Below are positions 63,501-64,000 of a DNA stretch of 64,000 nt, one piece after another (within the stretch, counting starts at the first letter, position 1; every line of letters starts with the position of its first letter). Under the pieces are notes generated by a model. It made no database searches and was not told the origin of the DNA. It was given only the letters and a program-made list of their open reading frames with translations. This stretch comes from Singulisphaera sp. (GTDB taxonomy: Bacteria; Planctomycetota; Planctomycetia; Isosphaerales; Isosphaeraceae). The translations under genes were made by a program, and so were the position numbers. The DNA is taken from contig DAIDJG010000013.1 in the NCBI GenBank assembly GCA_027451445.1, forward strand, positions 1-64,000. The letters run 5' to 3'.

Positions 63501-64000
63501 ACGATGGCGGATTCGTAATCAAGAATTGTCGTGTAGCGTGCCGCGGATCGCGTCAGGAGTTCCTGTGCCTCGTCAGACGGTACGAATCCAGTCGACCCGA
63601 GCAGGACCGCGCCATCATGCCGGAGCTGAGCCGCCTCGGCCAGCGCTTGGCGGACCCACGGAAGCGCGTACGGTTGGCTTTCCGCTCGTGCGGACAGGTG
63701 GGCGATGTCCAGAACCAGGCGAGCCGTACCCGCCGGCCAGGGAGCCTTGGACTCGCGGACCTGGCGCCCGAGCGCGGCCAGGCGCCTCAGCGTCAAGTTC
63801 TCCTCGTAGATCAGGTCGGAGGGGAGCAACTGATCGAGAAAGATCAGCTTCTCCGGTTGCGGGGAGACGTCCGACTCGGCTTCGGCAAAGACGGCCCAGG
63901 CGAGGTCAAACGGCGACCACTCAGCCGCTTTGGCCTGAAAGTCGGCCACGGTCTTTTCGAGTGCTTTGTCCACCTCCTCGGGGGTCTTGGCTTTCTTCGC
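60521..64000 (-). CDS. Very large unrecognised protein with C-terminal carboxypeptidase-regulatory-like domain (partial)
   Basis: The frame is open from the right edge (64000) to the stop at 60521, 1159 visible codons; a GTG at 63973 is unlikely as start because similarity-looking sequence (AKKAKTPEE) continues upstream. N-terminal third: alpha-helical, with L-D-I-A-H-L-S-A-R-A and Leu-rich helices, no signal visible in the part seen. Middle and C-terminal parts are beta-rich Ig-like modules (A-L-L-x-Y-L-E-F, L-R-I-Q-V-L-D-E, V-F-E-V-P-A-Y-A-K-K-G). The end (G-R-I-G-G-K-V, N-A-G-G-E-F-L-F-E-N-V-A-A-G-R-Y-A-V) matches the carboxypeptidase-regulatory/CnaB-like fold. It converges with the tss operon 145 bases away; a functional link is unproven. 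Confidence 0.75.
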   Translation of the reverse strand, partial: AKKAKTPEEVDKALEKTVADFQAKAAEWSPFDLAWAVFAEAESDVSPQPEKLIFLDQLLPSDLIYEENLTLRRLAALGRQVRESKAPWPAGTARLVLDIAHLSARAESQPYALPWVRQALAEAAQLRHDGAVLLGSTGFVPSDEAQELLTRSAARYTTILDYESAIVGARHALDDAMLILPPAASFLASAPDLENAWEDAVREAREISAGLAAPPKAEPHDYKFSAAELLQKVEVLKQKTTALRDHLDELRQPFSADAVRRLIARSEVPEADAESLLELDDLLATPFPKAAQRIELWNARRSLSHRLNAATLAIDRQDEAQGESIPVSGGSEDTSDDDSDTLDAAKRRTRWSIQLLGLAADLGEDALKPLRDNLDEAFEPGSTPVRRYLLARDLRVAWQDKVAGEFATTANTETQDRLSRWLSPFLPRPLLDNATSNPTVQLRNSRALALWAWLAERYEYESHDLDGTMFYADAARAYKSLAMPPALSYLEFSGIPERLTLTSSAPRASATISVRASNPDEKPRLEVVAPDDPRLSVAIEPASSTAESARYAVRVSWKVGSETATGPIPQGFLLKGEVDGRSFYAKVPVSVPRLVAPWGILVGDAPNQPAAPLANLRLRPVKDRQTYFVAVVNPTGKPRKVSVEVKDLATGVGGVVAFSSNGSGDREKIGGGTPTPESTAKPDGAGKPDVAPELPELQGPLRIQVLDEENQRAVLAQRDIQVNLASPLEYVRILEAKFTPANPKNNRLNRLSVTLQATTPLSGPPCSVELVLPRDRIPGLIAADSGTFIGTLPADGSELTLFAENIQLRDEAKEDGYFYLNIDSVPRAVVFHATFARQGSPTTPRLEFTPRLRLQAAPSALPGAGFKVLVEPENVPSDTVLEVLLGHTEKGSFVPDTRPVREGRRLRVGFMFLANGTVVFNTAASDWIVPLQTAGIEGARLVLARLLQEDNVEIKSVTLPLVLDNSPPKRVKIFEVPAYAKKGTTVVVKGFGIASESGLKEVNFFVGKPQANKLPQGVTVVPGHPLDDDQTTWAAEVPLPDKKGPAEVSVQFVNNVDLSAFDTAKLELTEADPIPVGRIGGKVVEGERPQADLKVYLVDAKGTARDVKVTNAGGEFLFENVAAGRYAVVSEKSESRTTANEPVEVRQGELSTVELFLRR

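Noticed and set aside
1-64000. CRISPR arrays, rRNA and tRNA genes
   Set aside because: No short regularly spaced direct repeats with unique spacers, and no tRNA-like T-arm or rRNA sequence was noticed on reading both strands; a scan with a dedicated tool would be decisive.

Overview
The window reads as chromosomal DNA of a planctomycete, most likely of the Isosphaeraceae/Gemmata type. The evidence is a high-GC genome with wide gene spacing, two giant surface proteins carrying the LEPR-XLL-like N-terminal signal typical of this phylum (AMEERVMLS at 3914, ECEPRALMS in the protein starting at 47272), several Ser/Thr kinases including an FHA-kinase and a TPR-kinase, a sigma factor fused to an anti-sigma-like domain, and Arg-rich exported beta-barrel proteins. 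No rRNA, tRNA, CRISPR array, phage or complete insertion sequence was recognised.

Layout. 1-3914 (minus): 5' part of a giant surface protein with about eleven PKD-like WGDG repeats, running off the left edge. 3915-6480: gene-poor DNA holding the decayed 3' end of a group II intron (maturase C-terminus with a frameshift, then domains V and VI). 6481-12959 (plus): a three-gene pilus-type operon whose first gene joins PilM to a PilN-like segment; all three proteins carry Met/Gly-rich low-complexity tracts. 13207-16458 (plus): two tandem paralogous membrane proteins overlapping cobM-cbiA (cobalamin synthesis). 16682-22603 (plus): an acyl-CoA/ACP ligase, a palindromic repeat element, an FHA-zinc-kinase and a lipoprotein peptidyl-prolyl isomerase. 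22802-29635 (minus): a tightly overlapping seven-gene cluster RDD - SpoIIM-like - membrane protein - DUF4129 - DUF4350 - MoxR - DUF58. 29921-32241: an exported planctomycete-type protein (minus) and a Gfo/Idh/MocA oxidoreductase (plus). 32242-34343: gene-poor, repeat-rich DNA.

34344-34941: two tiny related membrane proteins. 35115-38324 (minus): a fusion of two related membrane modules with a spermidine-synthase-like domain, followed by a TlpA-like thioredoxin. 38731-39684: a PfkB-family sugar-phosphate kinase. 39718-41217 (minus): trpE. 41618-44531 (plus): two tandem mcsA paralogues, mcsB and a J-domain protein, a protein-arginine phosphorylation/quality-control operon. 44730-46792: a Tat-exported metallophosphoesterase and the sigma/RskA-like fusion. 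47272-52703: a surface beta-helix protein translationally coupled (TTGA overlap) to an outer-membrane-barrel-like protein with a 20-residue Arg/Pro repeat region. 52783-56232 (minus): a TPR Ser/Thr kinase, divergent from 56564-60376, a type VI secretion-like baseplate/membrane operon (tssK, tssL, and a TssM that stops before the periplasmic domain). 60521-64000 (minus): a very large unrecognised protein running off the right edge.

The most unusual items are the PilM-PilN fusion operon, the minimal TssK-TssL-short TssM operon, the sigma-TM-RskA fusion, the coupled beta-helix/barrel pair, and the duplicated membrane module fused to a spermidine-synthase-like domain. All functional calls are made from sequence reading alone; no database search was run.
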